64,000 bases of DNA, from positions 1,483,902 through 1,547,901 of the forward strand of contig OX422199.1 in NCBI GenBank assembly GCA_949130485.1, written 5' to 3'. The notes beneath the pieces were generated by a model, which was not told the DNA's origin, searched no databases, and was given only the letters and a program-made list of their open reading frames with translations. This document shows, piece after piece, positions 1 to 11,500 of this stretch; the stretch's first letter is position 1, and each line of letters begins with the position of its first letter. Both the position numbers and the translations under genes were made by a program. Source of the stretch: Agelas oroides. Taxonomy: Eukaryota; Porifera; Demospongiae; Agelasida; Agelasidae.

Positions 1-275
1 TGTCTCTTCGTGTTGCTGTCTTGCTCATTAGGTAGTGTCTCTTCGTGTTGCTGTCTTGCTCATTAGGTAGTGTCTCTTCGTGTTGCTGTCTTGCTCATTA
101 GGTAGTGTCTCTTCGTGTTGCTGTCTTGCTCATTAGGTAGTGTCTCTTCGTGTTGCTGTCTTGCTCATTAGGTAGTGTCTCTTCGTGTTGCTGTCTTGCT
201 CATTAGGTAGTGTCTCTTCGTGTTGCTGTCTTGCTCATTAGGTAGTGTCTCTTCGTGTTGCTGTCTTTCTCATTT
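1..275. repeat. 35-bp minisatellite
   Basis: About eight head-to-tail copies of a 35-bp unit beginning TGTCTCTTCGTGTTGCTGTC; the last copy drifts into unique sequence. The array is cut by the window edge, so its full length is unknown. Single copies of the same motif sit in the equivalent place of the other TFIIS blocks (about 24978, 40845 and 54597), so this is a local expansion of a sequence that is normally single. Confidence 0.95.
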
Positions 276-582
276 TACTACAAACATTGGATTACATGAA
301 GTTAGATAAGGGTTAGAGACAGGGTATCTTGGAGTTACCCAAAGTCCATCTTGTTATATACACCCCAAGATGCAACTTAAAGGACCCGCGTAAATAATAT
401 ATTTAATACGCAGGCCAGAGGAAGCGTTGGACATCCATGGTGCACTTACCCCATGAATGAAACTTTGGTACACCAACAACTCTCCCTTCACCAGCTACAC
501 CACTGTCACCCCTCACAGCGACTCCCGAAGCGATTTTTTCGCTTACGTGACGTCACACGTTCAACAAGAAAATAAAAAACAT
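276..582. other. TFIIS intron remnant, no gene seen
   Basis: The first part (276-360) matches the flank next to the TFIIS exon near 54640-54700. The rest has no coding signal that I can see. Confidence 0.5.
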
Positions 583-1173
583 TAAAAATGTAAAAAGATG
601 TAGGGATGGCATGCCAAAAAGTATGCAAACAAGGTAGGGATGATGCATGAAAGCAAAGGTCAACGTATTGGCAAAGCCCCATCCCTACATCTTTTTCACA
701 CTGCAGTTAGACAGCATCCTTGAGAGCTGCTGCTGGATCTTCTCCCATCCATGCAGTTATTAATGCTATGCATAAGTATTTGAGTTTTACACACTGATTA
801 CTATGACCAGTCTGCAGTTCACTCAAGCTCAGGGTCTAGGTTATACCAAAGGCATGTATAGAGTGCCACTGTCAATACAGACTTATGATAGTGTCATAAA
901 AGTACATGGCATGGTTTTAGCCTCATCCCCAGGCCACTTTCCTCCTCCCACATGGCCTAGGAGCGTATGATCTAGCAGCATATGCATTGCATCAGTTGTA
1001 TAGGTATGTGTGCCTTGTAGGTAGCTATCAAATAGCTACCAAGTAGTGTTCATGCACTAACTGTAGTGTGAAAAATATGTAGGGATGGTATGTTGACCTT
1101 TGCTTTCATGCATCATCCCTACCTTGTTTGCATACTTTTTGGCATGCCATCCCTACATCTTTTTACATTTTTA
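583..1173. mobile_element. Foldback (MITE-like) element with arms of about 100-130 bp
   Basis: The left arm (583-about 715) is the near-perfect reverse complement of the right arm (about 1058-1173); both carry the motif AGATGTAGGGATGGCATGCC. There is no ORF between the arms. Non-autonomous foldback transposon; the target duplication could not be fixed by eye. Confidence 0.8.
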
Positions 1174-2439
1174 AGTCTTGTTTCTGTACTTTTTTGGTGT
1201 TAACCTCAGTTACAGTTAGACCTAAGCCTAAGAAGAGTATTCTTTCAAGTGTCCCCAGAACTTGTGACCCCAGAACTTGAACAGCATTGACAGTTTAATA
1301 GTGGTTCCAAGCATGTATATAAATAAATGTGTAACATAATTTGCCAGCTAGAACCTGATGAAGGGCCAGCCACTGTCCGTACCTCCCTTTGTGCAGCTGA
1401 TTTCTTTCACCTAAAAACTGACAACCGTACTCAGGCAACTGCATGACCACCCTAGTGTTACTAAGGCTGTGGGTAGATTATTTCTTAGCATAGCTTAAGT
1501 AACCAGCTAAATGCAGTGCCCTACCTACGGCATAGCTCTGTCCCACCACACTTCTTTCTGAGTTTGTTGACTGACATTCCCACATGAGATTTCTGAGGAG
1601 GTAAGAAACAAACAAAGTCATCAAGTTCATCATTAGCTAACATACATATATCATACTCTATAGCATATCTAGATGGTTTCTTTTGTCACTGGACAATTCT
1701 CATATGTACACTGGCCTCCAAAGTTTTGGTGAGTGATAAAACCAGTATAGCTTGATAGACACATACTTTAATGTATTTGTGATCAAAGTGGATCAAGTAA
1801 TCAGAGGATGATCAAGTGATCAATCAAGCAGTATCAAAATGATCTGTGACACAGATTAACATAAAACTTGATATCTTTGTCAAAGTTAGGCAAATCAAGA
1901 TCTTGCATCACAATCGTATCATAGTGACTACCACTTTAAATCTTTACTCACTTTCCCACAAACTTCATGTATGCGATTGAGTCTTGTACATTACATCACA
2001 GATTCAGACAGATTTGGCTACCTGCAAAATGTCCAGTGACATTGCTAAGCCTTGTAGGGACTTCAAAAGATCCAGTGCCATCTCATCATTCTGTGAAAGA
2101 AACATACAAAAATAAGACATCAGAATGTTATTCTGGGCATGAGACTAGTTACCATGGAAATGATTGATACAAGTCAGTGAACCACTTGATAGTGTTCAGG
2201 GATATGTGCACCCTAAATAAACCCCTCAGCTCACCTCGTTCTGTGACAAAAGTTGGGGCAGAGCCTGAGAACAAGGCTACCAACACCAGAGCTCTGGAAA
2301 CAGAGCAATGTTTCCAGGTCCCACCGAGCTTTCCGTTGTGGGAGAGGGCTGGTATCTCTACTCATGTGAGCATGATGGTAAGAATTTTTAGAATGCACTG
2401 ACAGCATTTCACATAATATTCAACCAGCGAACATGTGTA

Positions 2440-2952
2440 TATGTATATGTGTGCGCTTCTGATTCGACCAATCAGAATGCTAGTTTGGGTGTCTAGACAG
2501 GAAGTGCCAGTCCATAAATTGCTTATTCTCAGACCACACCAAGCTCTGTCACTTGCAGTACAGCAAACCGTCTCCATTCATTGTAGGATGTGTGGGAGAT
2601 TACATTCCCAGGCCACACCAAGCTTTGTCGCTTGCAGTACAGCAAACCGTCTCCATTCATTGTAGGACGTGTGGGAGGCTACAGGTGTACACTAGTATCT
2701 TAGATTTGGTTGCTAGAACGAGGCTATTCCCAGACACCATCAGGTGGTAGCCTTGTTCCCAGGTCAGCCCAAGATTTTATTTTGTAGCCGTGGAGAAAAA
2801 GTAGTTTTTGGTATATGGCCTGGGAATGAGGCTAATCAGGTGGTCCATGACTGGACTTAGTATCGTGATAGATTTGGATGAGGTGTATTACCTTGAGTTT
2901 CCATGGTAACATAGTGTTCAGCAAACCTCCGTTGACATTAAAGCTTTGTTTA

Positions 2953-3034
<82 letters not shown>

Positions 3035-3200
3035 AGTATAGAGGAGGACATTAAATTTCACAACCTCAGTGCTACAATAGAAGAACATATCCTTTACATC
3101 ATGGGAACACATCAGTCTGTGTGGCCACATGTTGGGGTAACTCTCTACATCTTGTGAGTCATATAGTGCAGGACATGACAAGATTCCAAAGTGCACTAAG
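2440..3200. other. Inverted block inside TFIIS copy T1
   Basis: This stretch is the reverse complement of the arrangement at about 40930-41545 and 54710-55280. For example, the text around 2462-2505 reads in the opposite sense to 41480-41545, and the exon of 54700-54803 appears here on the other strand at 3033-3136. An inversion of roughly 0.75 kb relative to the other copies. Confidence 0.75.
2966..3031. repeat. (CA)n microsatellite
   Basis: Uninterrupted CA dinucleotides preceded by a short (TC)n run, ending directly at the AG in front of a TFIIS-like exon (3033 on). Confidence 0.97.
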
Positions 3201-3731
3201 CTAGCTCAATCTGCTTAAATTCCATATCTGTAATGCTTTCTTGCACAACATTGTAGCTCAGACAATAGTGTAATTACTGCACACTGCATTTAATAAATTA
3301 ATTTTCAGCATATCCATAGTTACATGTTTCCTAGTTACTTCCCTATATATACGAGCAAAGTAACCACACCATGGAAGGTTATTGCTGCAGGTTTACCTTG
3401 GCTCGAACACTTTAGAGTTCAGTGCTATAAGTAGGTAAAATCTTTGTTAGTAGGCTTTAGGGAAGATTCTATTATCTAATCAATCCCAAACCAAAGACCA
3501 CTGGGAGCGAGACTAGTGCACACGTTGCCAAGGCTAGATTATATACATTACACTACAGACATACTTTCATTAAATCCTTTCTTCAGTGCCTTGATAATGA
3601 GGTCACGACATCGGTCTCTGACATCACTTCCTGTCGAGGGCACACGTGCACTGCCGTCTATCGTTGGAGCAAAACAAAGTACCATGTGTTTTGGGGTTAG
3701 CAGTGAAGGGTTGAGAGGGGGACTGGGCAGT

Positions 3732-3735
<4 letters not shown>

Positions 3736-3772
<37 letters not shown>
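3736..3772. repeat. (GT)n microsatellite
   Basis: GT dinucleotides next to the TFIIS-like linker exon remnant. In the intact copies the acceptor of this exon abuts the array; here the acceptor sequence has changed. Confidence 0.95.
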
Positions 3773-4339
3773 CATGTGAAAGGTTTGGGATGAGGAGACG
3801 AGGTGAGTGTAACAACATCCATTGTCTCTGTGCTCATTAATTAACTGACCAATGAATTCCCAGCGTCCTGCTCATTCCTTTTCTGTAGCAAATAACTACA
3901 GTGCTCCAATAAAAGAGAGCACAGGCTCCTCCCAACTTTCTAACATAATATGGCCTCCTTCCCTGGCACTTCTCTGTTACAAATGTACAAAAAGAGCCGA
4001 AGAAGAGCCGGGAAATGAAGTTGTCCCACTCTTTGAGAGTCATGCTACAACAAGAAAGATGTTGTAACATTTCGACACTTGTCCCACTCACGTAATCTGT
4101 TGCTATGGTGATGACTACCATTGTTGTCAATTTGTCAACAGGTGAATTTCAAAGACTGCAGTAAAAACAAGCTCACTGACCTGGTAGCAGCTTCTTCCAA
4201 GACTTGATCAATTTCTTAGCCACGGTGTACAATGAGGGTTAGTGAGCACATGTGTCAGAATGTCAGATGTGAAGACTGGGTCACAAAACTGTCCACAGTT
4301 GCAGGATACTTGAGGTTAAATAGGTCCCTAAACCGGCCT

Positions 4340-4740
4340 AAAGTGATTGTTGTAGACGGAAGGGTTGGGTGAGTGGACATTTGGAGAAGTCAAAACAGAG
4401 AGGGTACGTACACTTACTGTACTGCTCTTCAGATGGAAGGATCACAGTCGAGGGTATGTCTGCAAGATTGACCAACTTCCTCTGCACTGGGAGGATCATG
4501 ATTGGTAGAAGTTGATATGGTCTGCTGGGGCATCTCCAATACCACCCTGCTGGGCTCCCTCAATGCTCATGACAGCTCCGCCCCCTTTGCATCTTGCAGT
4601 TCCATCTTTGTCTCTCAAGCTCCCTCTTCACCTGAGGATGAGGGTCTCCCTCACTCCCAGCTCCATACATGCTCACAGTTTGGTTCCCAGACTCTGCATA
4701 CGGGAAGATTGACTGCGGATCATTGAAAGATTACGCAATT
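4340..4740 (-). other. Conserved block upstream of TFIIS, unassigned exon-like sequence
   Basis: Similar to 43890-44200 and 58230-58520. In those copies the - strand shows exon-like open stretches (LLNREVDTLRD and KGKLSQASKG), which could be a first exon or 5' UTR of the TFIIS gene or a fragment of another gene. I cannot splice it convincingly to the TFIIS exons and do not assign a function. A poly-C run follows at about 4763-4779. Confidence 0.3.
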
Positions 4741-5894
4741 TGAAAGAAGGGGCTTTCCCCAGCCCCCCCCCCCCCCCCCACTTTCTGATTTTGCCCGACT
4801 TTTTACTTTGTGAGCCAGGAACTGCGGACACGGACATTGACGACTCGAGTCAAAAGAGTCATCTCTCTGATTCAGTTAGTTACGTAGGTAAATAGCTACA
4901 CTTATCTACATCTTGCTTGGTACAGGTCGCTAGCTAGATTTAATAGTAAACTGCCAGTTCCAATGTTCAACTGTTTAACGTTCTGTCATAGGGTGTCACA
5001 GGATGGGATGTTCCCCCCATTAAATCATCCTCCCAGATGCGTGGTCCTAGGACCAGCTGTCCCCCTAGGACAACTTGTCCAAGGACCACATGTCCCCCTA
5101 GGACAGCTGGTCCCACGAGTGAGAGGTTACAGAGTAGCTATACTATCCTCTGTAGCCATTCTGTCCACCAAAACTACTGCAAACTTTTATATACAAGCCC
5201 CCCTAAAACATTTTGAACTGAATACTGATAAATATGGGCACCGTTATTTGGACTATATCCGGTGTGTGCCAGGCATGTCAGGCATAGTCTCATATAGCCA
5301 GACTCTTTCTGGTGTGAGTCTGGCTGCACGAGACTAATTCAGGCATTTGACACAACTTGAGTTGATCAGTTGAATGGACTTCCACTTGACGTCAGTAGAA
5401 GCACAGAATGGCTGGAACATGTACATACAACAGCACTAGAACCGTTGTCGGAGAACCACGTGTCCTCCTGGACTTGTGGTCCTAGGACTAGCTGTTCCCC
5501 CGATGCATGGTCCTAGGACCAAATGTCCCCAGTCAAGACAGGATGTCCCCCCACCACTAAGTACCAGGACCACATTTCCAGCGATGGGAAGCTGGGTGCG
5601 GGGCCTGATAACAAGGCTGGCATCATTCAGCAAAAGTCTCAAGCACTCTCACACAGAGAATGGCATGCACTGTGACATCACATAGTTCCCCCTAACCTTG
5701 TGTGGCCAGACCAATTAGTTCACCCCCCCCTCCCCACCTTGGAACTTAGACAAGTCAAAAGTGCCTTATCCTTTATCGGCACTACCAAATATGGCAACTA
5801 GATCAAGTCACTGCATGGTCGCATGATTTAGCAAAATCAAATGTTTCATAAAAATGCCAAAATTGACAAATTTTATACCTGCATACATTTCTAG
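4741..5894. repeat. Intergenic sequence with GGACC/GTCC palindromic clusters
   Basis: No gene seen. Two clusters (about 5038-5110 and 5455-5580) are rich in short palindromes such as GTCCTAGGAC, and parts match the flanks at 44500-44600 and 58900-59000 in mixed orientation, so the block is rearranged relative to the other units. Confidence 0.4.
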
Positions 5895-6228
5895 CATTAC
5901 GCCATGGTTGAGTTGAAAATTAGGTGGGAGGGGCTGGGCAGTCCCAACTTCCCGTTGCAAAATCAGTAAGCTCCAAAGTCAAGCTGAGAGCTGTGTGTGT
6001 GTTTGTGTTCCTCTGTAATGATATAAGAAGAATAAGTTAGTTAAGCCATGGCACTCATGAAGGCTATTTAGGAGGGGGCATGTTACTCAGTTGAATTTTA
6101 GACATCACTTTTCATGTACCAAGCCTTTTGTCAGCAATTTAACCATTCGTGGTGCTCAAATCTCAAATGAGCTTATGCAGTAGATAAAGGAGGTGTGGTT
6201 CATTGAGTGTTCACCTGCATAATTATAT

Positions 6229-6301
6229 GCAGATCAGCAGAGTGCTTACGGAATGTCTCGTAGGCAGGATTGAAGTTTTCTCCATCACCAGTAGTTGTCA
6301 T
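6229..6301 (-). pseudogene. Truncated, inverted CARD exon remnant
   Basis: Read on the - strand from an ATG at 6301, about 24 codons match the start of the CARD exons at 45028 and 59456 (reading ENFNPAYETFRKHSADL), then similarity stops. Sequence like the CARD 5' flank, also inverted, lies at about 5895-6000, but in the wrong order relative to the exon piece. A dead fragment left by rearrangement. Confidence 0.75.
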
Positions 6302-6639
6302 GTGAACAGAGGTTTGGGGACCACGGAACATGTTACAATCTCACAAACCCCAAAAGAAAGCAACATATATTATGCTACCATGCAAATGCAATGTTTTGCA
6401 GAATCTTTGCAACACACAAGTGCCTCCGTGCATGCAGCGTCCACGTTGATTATGCGAGGGGATTTCCCCCAGACCCTCCCCCCCCCCCCCGGCTCCATTT
6501 CCTGACGTTTTTCTTGCGGCGGGTTCAACTACATAAGAGTCGCCCAACACACAGGGTATAACGATATCTTACTGATTTGTTTCATAAGCTCTCAGGAAGA
6601 TTATCTTTACCTGATGAGTCTTTCTCTATCAACATTATC

Positions 6640-6672
6640 TATCTATCTATCTATCTATATATATATATATTT
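6640..6672. repeat. (ATCT)n / (AT)n microsatellite
   Basis: Short tetranucleotide and dinucleotide run in front of the Death-domain exon. It explains the low-complexity N-terminal extension of the open frame here. Confidence 0.9.
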
Positions 6673-6709
6673 ATCTCTCTATTTCACTGTCAATCTAGGA
6701 GCTGAACAC

Positions 6710-7040
6710 ATGGCTAGTATCACATTTGAGGAGCTGATTGCTCATGTTGGCATTTCAGCTGACGAACTGAACAAGCCATGCTCTGATGAGCACATTACCA
6801 GTATATCACTCTTCCTCGCTAACTGGCAGACAGTCGCACCTCTTCTGGGACTCACTGAAACAGATGAAGAGGATGTAGAAGAAGAGGGAAAGAACACACA
6901 GGACAAGAGATATAAAATCCTTCGAAGATGGAAGAAAAAGAATTCATTCAAAGCAACGTATCGAGTTCTAGTTGATGTTTTCTTGAGGCTTGGTGAAGCT
7001 GACCTCGCAGAGAAGGTGTGCACACTTCTGGTCGATAAAG
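6710..7040 (+). CDS. Death-domain exon, probable first exon of NLR-A
   Basis: Encodes about 110 residues starting MASITFEELIAH from an ATG at 6710. The pattern WQTVAPLLGL ... RYKILRRWKKK ... ATYRVLVDVFLRLGEADLAEK fits the six-helix Death domain (helix 2 to 6 hydrophobics, a Trp in the middle, terminal AEK). Death domains recruit partners with the same fold in apoptosis and innate signalling. The exon ends at AAAG|GTACAT, leaving one base (phase 1), which matches the phase-1 acceptor of the NLR-A exon at 8551. An upstream AG at 6697-6698 would also make it an internal phase-1 exon, so a further 5' exon is possible. The frame upstream of the ATG is microsatellite and is not counted. Confidence 0.75.
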
Positions 7041-8189
7041 GTACATATAAATTAGTGGAGCTATTAATGACTGTGTTACGCCAAATTAAAAGTCAAGGAT
7101 AGGGTCATAGGTAAAATTAATCAGCGTTAGAAACGGTGCTCATCACTTTACAACATAATTAGCCACCAAACAATTTAAGACCATTTTTGTTAGGGAGAAC
7201 ATGCAAGTACTTCATAATGTATGAACTCACTTCTTGATGATAGTTCTGTCATCTATGTGAGATAGTCAGAAGAAGTATCCACATGTGATCAAGGGCTAGG
7301 GTCACAGTTAAAATTAAAGTTCCCCACATTCCAAGAGTGTTAAAAGTACAAATTCCCCTGAGCATTGCAAGATTCTTATCTTCACTAACACTTGTCCACA
7401 AACTCAACAATTACTGTGTCTGAAATCCACCAGCAGAAGGGTTTGCAGCTTTCTAATGGTGCAAAAACCTTTCCAAATATTGCTTCAGGAAGTTATTAAT
7501 AACCTGAAAATAGATGAATTTCAAATGTTGTTCAATCGTATCTAGTACAAACTGGAATTGATGCTTGAGTGCAGTGGCCAGGTAGTCTAATGCCCAAACT
7601 CCACCCTCTCATGAGGATAAAGGATCTGGTTAGCCTCGTCCCCAGGCAACTCCCAGATTTTATCTCGCGGCCGTGGAGAAACAACTTTTCGCTTGGCCCA
7701 GTGACATTGTCATCTGATATGTGGATTGGCCAATCAGAGTGAATTTAGAGCAGTTATCAATTATTTTACTGTGTGCCTTGTGAAGAGAGAGAGGTGGTAG
7801 TAGGCGATGTCCCTCATGAGCTGTCACACAAGATTTAGAACTTCTTGGGACACAGCAAGAAAGCTACTTGTGCTTCTGTGTGTGCCTTCTTAGACAATTT
7901 CAATGTCCAGCACAGTGGTGTGGGAAGAAGATTGAGCAATGAATTGGGTGTCTGACCCTTCGTTGAAATCTTTAATTTTATGCTGCACTCGCAATTTTTG
8001 ACATGTGTAGCTAACACCCGGATGTACCAAGTAAGTAGTACACAATGAAAGGAAGAAAGTATGAAATTATACGATTACTAGCTATTAACTGGTCTTGACA
8101 GTATATGAATAAGGCCAGCCACCTGACTGCTGCTCACCCAGCATAGCTGATAAAGCCTGAAAAATATTTTCATATCAGTAGCAGTGTAT
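7041..8189. other. Intron of NLR-A, no gene seen
   Basis: Between the Death exon donor (7041) and the NACHT exon. The second half (about 7565-8189) is nearly identical to 46290-46905 in front of NLR-D, so the duplication joining NLR-A and NLR-D includes this intron. A half foldback end (GCCTCGTCCCCAGG) lies near 7636. Confidence 0.6.
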
Positions 8190-8470
8190 TCGAAGGTACA
8201 AACCCACCTCTTTTTGCCATGGTTTAGGATTACATCCTTGTCTACTCAGAGACAGGAATTAGGTTATGAATGAAATTTATTTTGTTTGCACCAAAAAAGG
8301 GGTGAACTCTGGCTATATTCATGCTTTACATAAGCATTCATGCCTTATTGGAACTTTGAGCTCACAAGGGATGTAACCCAAAACTGTGGTAAAGTGAGAG
8401 GTAGTGTGGGCCAAGGTCCTGCAACTGAGGTGACCCATCTAGGGTATATCGACCCAAGTAATTTTAAGTT
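8190..8470. mobile_element. Degenerate copy of the CACTGTAAAA MITE interior
   Basis: Matches the inside of the MITE at 9697-10160 (phrases such as GCCATGGTTTAGG and GGTCCTGCAACTGAGGTGACC), but the terminal inverted repeats are gone. A near-identical copy lies at 46905-47175 in front of NLR-D. Confidence 0.7.
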
Positions 8471-8550
8471 GTCATAAGTGGTAAGCATAATAGAAGGTTT
8501 AACATTGAAATTAATAAAGGTCAACTTTGTCTGCCTCTACTTTCCTCCAG

Positions 8551-11500
8551 AGTCCAATCCATCTTGCTATCAATGCCCCCAGGAGTATGAGACTAATCTG
8601 CCGGCAAAAAAGATGGCGGCTAAGGACCAAGGAGAAACTGTGTGGCCACATAATCATTCAATTAAAAGATGGAAACTGGTGACCTTTGCCTTGATCATCT
8701 TAATAGCCTTGATAGCCTTGTATTTTTACAGTCCATCAACGGATTTACATCAGCCAGTGAAAGACTCCATGAAAAACTATACACAGTACAGGCCTACACA
8801 GTATATACAGTACGTTGATAATCTCAAGCAGCGGTATAAGAAGCACTTGCCTGATGTGGCACGATCATTTTGGTTGCCAGCAAATATGGATACGTTCATT
8901 CAACTCAGTTTAAAAAGCCAAAATATGCCACATGCTCCAAAAGTTGATCAGTATTCTGCCAATGCACGAATTATCTCTGAGCGATCAATGTCTTTCGACA
9001 ATTTCCTTTCTCAAATTGATACTTGTCCAGGTTCCAGGATTATTGTTGTTGGACAACCTGGAATTGGCAAAACGACCCTTCTGCAGATGATTACTCGTTC
9101 CTGGGCACATGACAAGGCTCTTTCCAGCTGTTTGATTCTACTTCATATTGTTCTACGTGATCTTGTGCTACTGCAGCATGCTCCAAATCTGACAACCTTT
9201 CTTAGTTTTATGGAAACTATCAAGCTCCCGCCTGATATTGAAACTCATGTTTTGGAGTCTGATGGCAAGGGACTATGCTTCATTGTAGATGGACTTGATG
9301 AATACCCAGCAGGTTATGAAGATAAAACTAACTTTATATTTCAATTAATTGGAGAAAAAACTAACACTAAACTTGCACAGTCCACCATTGTGATTTCATC
9401 TCGGCCAGAAGTAGCTTCACGTGTGTGGGATATGTTTGACAAACGTGTAGAGGTTCTTGGTTTTGGTGATGACCAAATAAATGAGTACATTCAAGCAAAG
9501 TACGGTGAAGACAAATCTTTTTCATTGTACCTGGATGATCATCCCCACATCAAATACACATGTTACATTCCTCTCCATTTAGCCATGTTGGTGTACCTCA
9601 AGGACTCCCTTCTTGAAAATTTGCCTGAAACTGAGACAGAAATTTATGAACAATTTACTATTCACAGATTAATTCGGGATTTTTGCAAAGACCCTACACT
9701 GTAAAAAATTGGAGGTTGATTTAACCCAGAAAAGGTCATCTCAGTTGCAGTCTGGATTCATCTAGGTCCAGGCAGTGGCTCACCTCCTTTTGCCAGGGTT
9801 TAGGGTTACACCCTTGTCCAGTGGAGGTTTCTAGCAAACAATGAATTGGGTTGCAAATGAAATTCATTTTGTTGTTTGTGCCAAAGGGGGTGGAACTCTC
9901 ACTATATTCATGTATTATTGGATTGACTCTGAAAAATATTCATGCACTATTGGCTAACCTTTGGACAGTATCTTTTATGCAAGTATTCATGCCATATTGG
10001 AACTTTGAGTACACAAACAGTGTAACCCTACACTGTGGTAAAAGTAGGAGGTGGTATAGATCCTGCAACTGAGGTAACCCATTTTAAACTGGATGATGAA
10101 TCCAGACTGCAACTGAGATGACCTTTTCTGGGTTAAATTAACCTCCAATTTTTTACAGTGTACATCATCCTGCAGCCGCAAGAACACATTGCCTACTTCC
10201 CTTAGTAATGTTGATGAGTTGAAAATTGAAAGCCTGCTTTTTCATATAGCAAACCTCTCCTACAATGGAATTCAGAAAAAACGGTTAATTTTTAAAGAAA
10301 AGGAAGTCAGCTCAGTTCTTCAACACACAAGGAGCAGTCTTTTAGTGGTTGACAAGATGAGTGTTCTTCAACCAGCAACATATAGCTTCCCACATCTAAC
10401 GATACAAGAGTTTCTTGCAGCTTTTTATTTCAACACTTACTTGACACAACAGGAACAGATGAGAGTGTTGGTAGAGTATTCCAATCAGCCAATACGAGAT
10501 GTTTTTTGGAAGTTTTGTTGTGGTCTGAAAAGAAATGAGAATCAAACAACTTTTCGTGAGTTTTTCAATCTGTTGTATCAGTACAATAATAGATCACATC
10601 TTCCCTATCACTGTGCTCATGAAGCACAATCACTAATTGCTTCTCAACAACTGATCAATTTCACTGGAGGGATTGCTGGCCTCTACTTTTTTTCATACTA
10701 TGATGCCGCTTCACTTGCATTTGTTGCTGTCAGTGCTGCTCAAAACTTGCGGGGCATAACATTTGCATTTTCGATAATCTTTTCCAAATTTATCCTACAC
10801 AAACTGTGTGATGCTACTACCAATTATTCTCAACTAAGGATAGTTCATTTACATCGGATTGAACCTTCCAATATTGGATGCCTTCTGCAAAAGTCACCTA
10901 ACCTCGAATCACTTATTGTAGTTGGTGATAACTGGTACAAGTTGCAATCAGAAGATGCTGCTGTTCTAGTTCTGCCTCCTGATGGAACTACACTTTTGAA
11001 CATCAGACATATAGATTTAAGTGGTCTCAATATTGGTGACAAAGGGGTTAAAAAACTTTCTCAACTTCTTCAACAATCGACTTTCTTAGAAACTCTTTCA
11101 CTACAAAACAATGATATTGGTGACAATGGAGCATCAGCAGTTGCTGACTTGATGAAAGCTCTTCCATATTTACAACACGTATATCTTGATGGTAATCGCA
11201 TTGGTGACAAAGGGGTTAAAAAACTTTCTCAACTTCTTCAACAATCGACTTTCTTAGAAACTCTTTCACTAAGAAACAATCATATTGCTGACAATGGGGC
11301 ATCAGCAATTGCTGACTTGATGAAAGCTCTTCCACGTTTACAACATGTATATCTTGTTCATAACCACATAGGAGGACGTGGGGCTGCTTTGCTCTGGAAC
11401 CAGTCCATTCACAAGTGCTGCAATTTAAGCCTGAATTACAATGTCATTGGAGATGACAGACCTGATGCTTTTATTAGTGCTTTGAATGGTACTGTAAACA

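Larger units (their letters stand above)
1535..4230 (-). pseudogene. TFIIS (TCEA-like) gene copy T1, scrambled remnant
   Basis: Exon-like pieces of a TFIIS gene lie here out of order. 2022-2090 encodes NDEMALDLLKSLQG..., the start of the TFIIS N-domain (LW domain). The next exon is split: 1535-1592 holds the KSHVGMSVNKLRKKCGGTEL part, and its other half, ending in SWKKLLP, is at 4181-4230. 3565-3732 holds a shortened linker exon with the VRDRCRDLIIKALKKG segment but lacks about 100 bp of its middle. The exon starting SIEEDIKFHNL lies at 3033-3136 on the + strand, inside an inverted block. The central-domain exon and the zinc-ribbon exon are missing. Compared with the orderly copy at 52753-57849 this cannot make a TFIIS protein. 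Confidence 0.8.

Noticed and set aside
2435-2750. Overlapping ORFs with a repeated AVQQTVSIHCR phrase
   Set aside because: They come from a duplicated non-coding block (ACTTGCAGTACAGCAAACCG) that is part of the inverted TFIIS intron.
2832-3196. ORFs with long Cys-Val or His-Thr runs (also near 18188-18463, 29742-30271, 53840-54314, 54568-55003, 55592-55972)
   Set aside because: They are translations of (CA/GT)n arrays, with no conserved flanking protein.
6614-6709. N-terminal extension of the Death-domain frame
   Set aside because: Encoded by an ATCT/AT microsatellite and an acceptor-like TCTAG; the ATG at 6710 is a better start.
8478-8550. Frame upstream of the NLR-A exon (and 47201-47273) taken as the protein start
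   Set aside because: The segment contains the pyrimidine tract and acceptor; a phase-1 join from the Death or CARD exon fits better.
9701-10158. Removal of the MITE exactly at its own GT and AG (TTTTTTACAG)
   Set aside because: It would leave 8 extra bases and shift the frame to an early stop; the acceptor at 10174-10175 keeps the frame.
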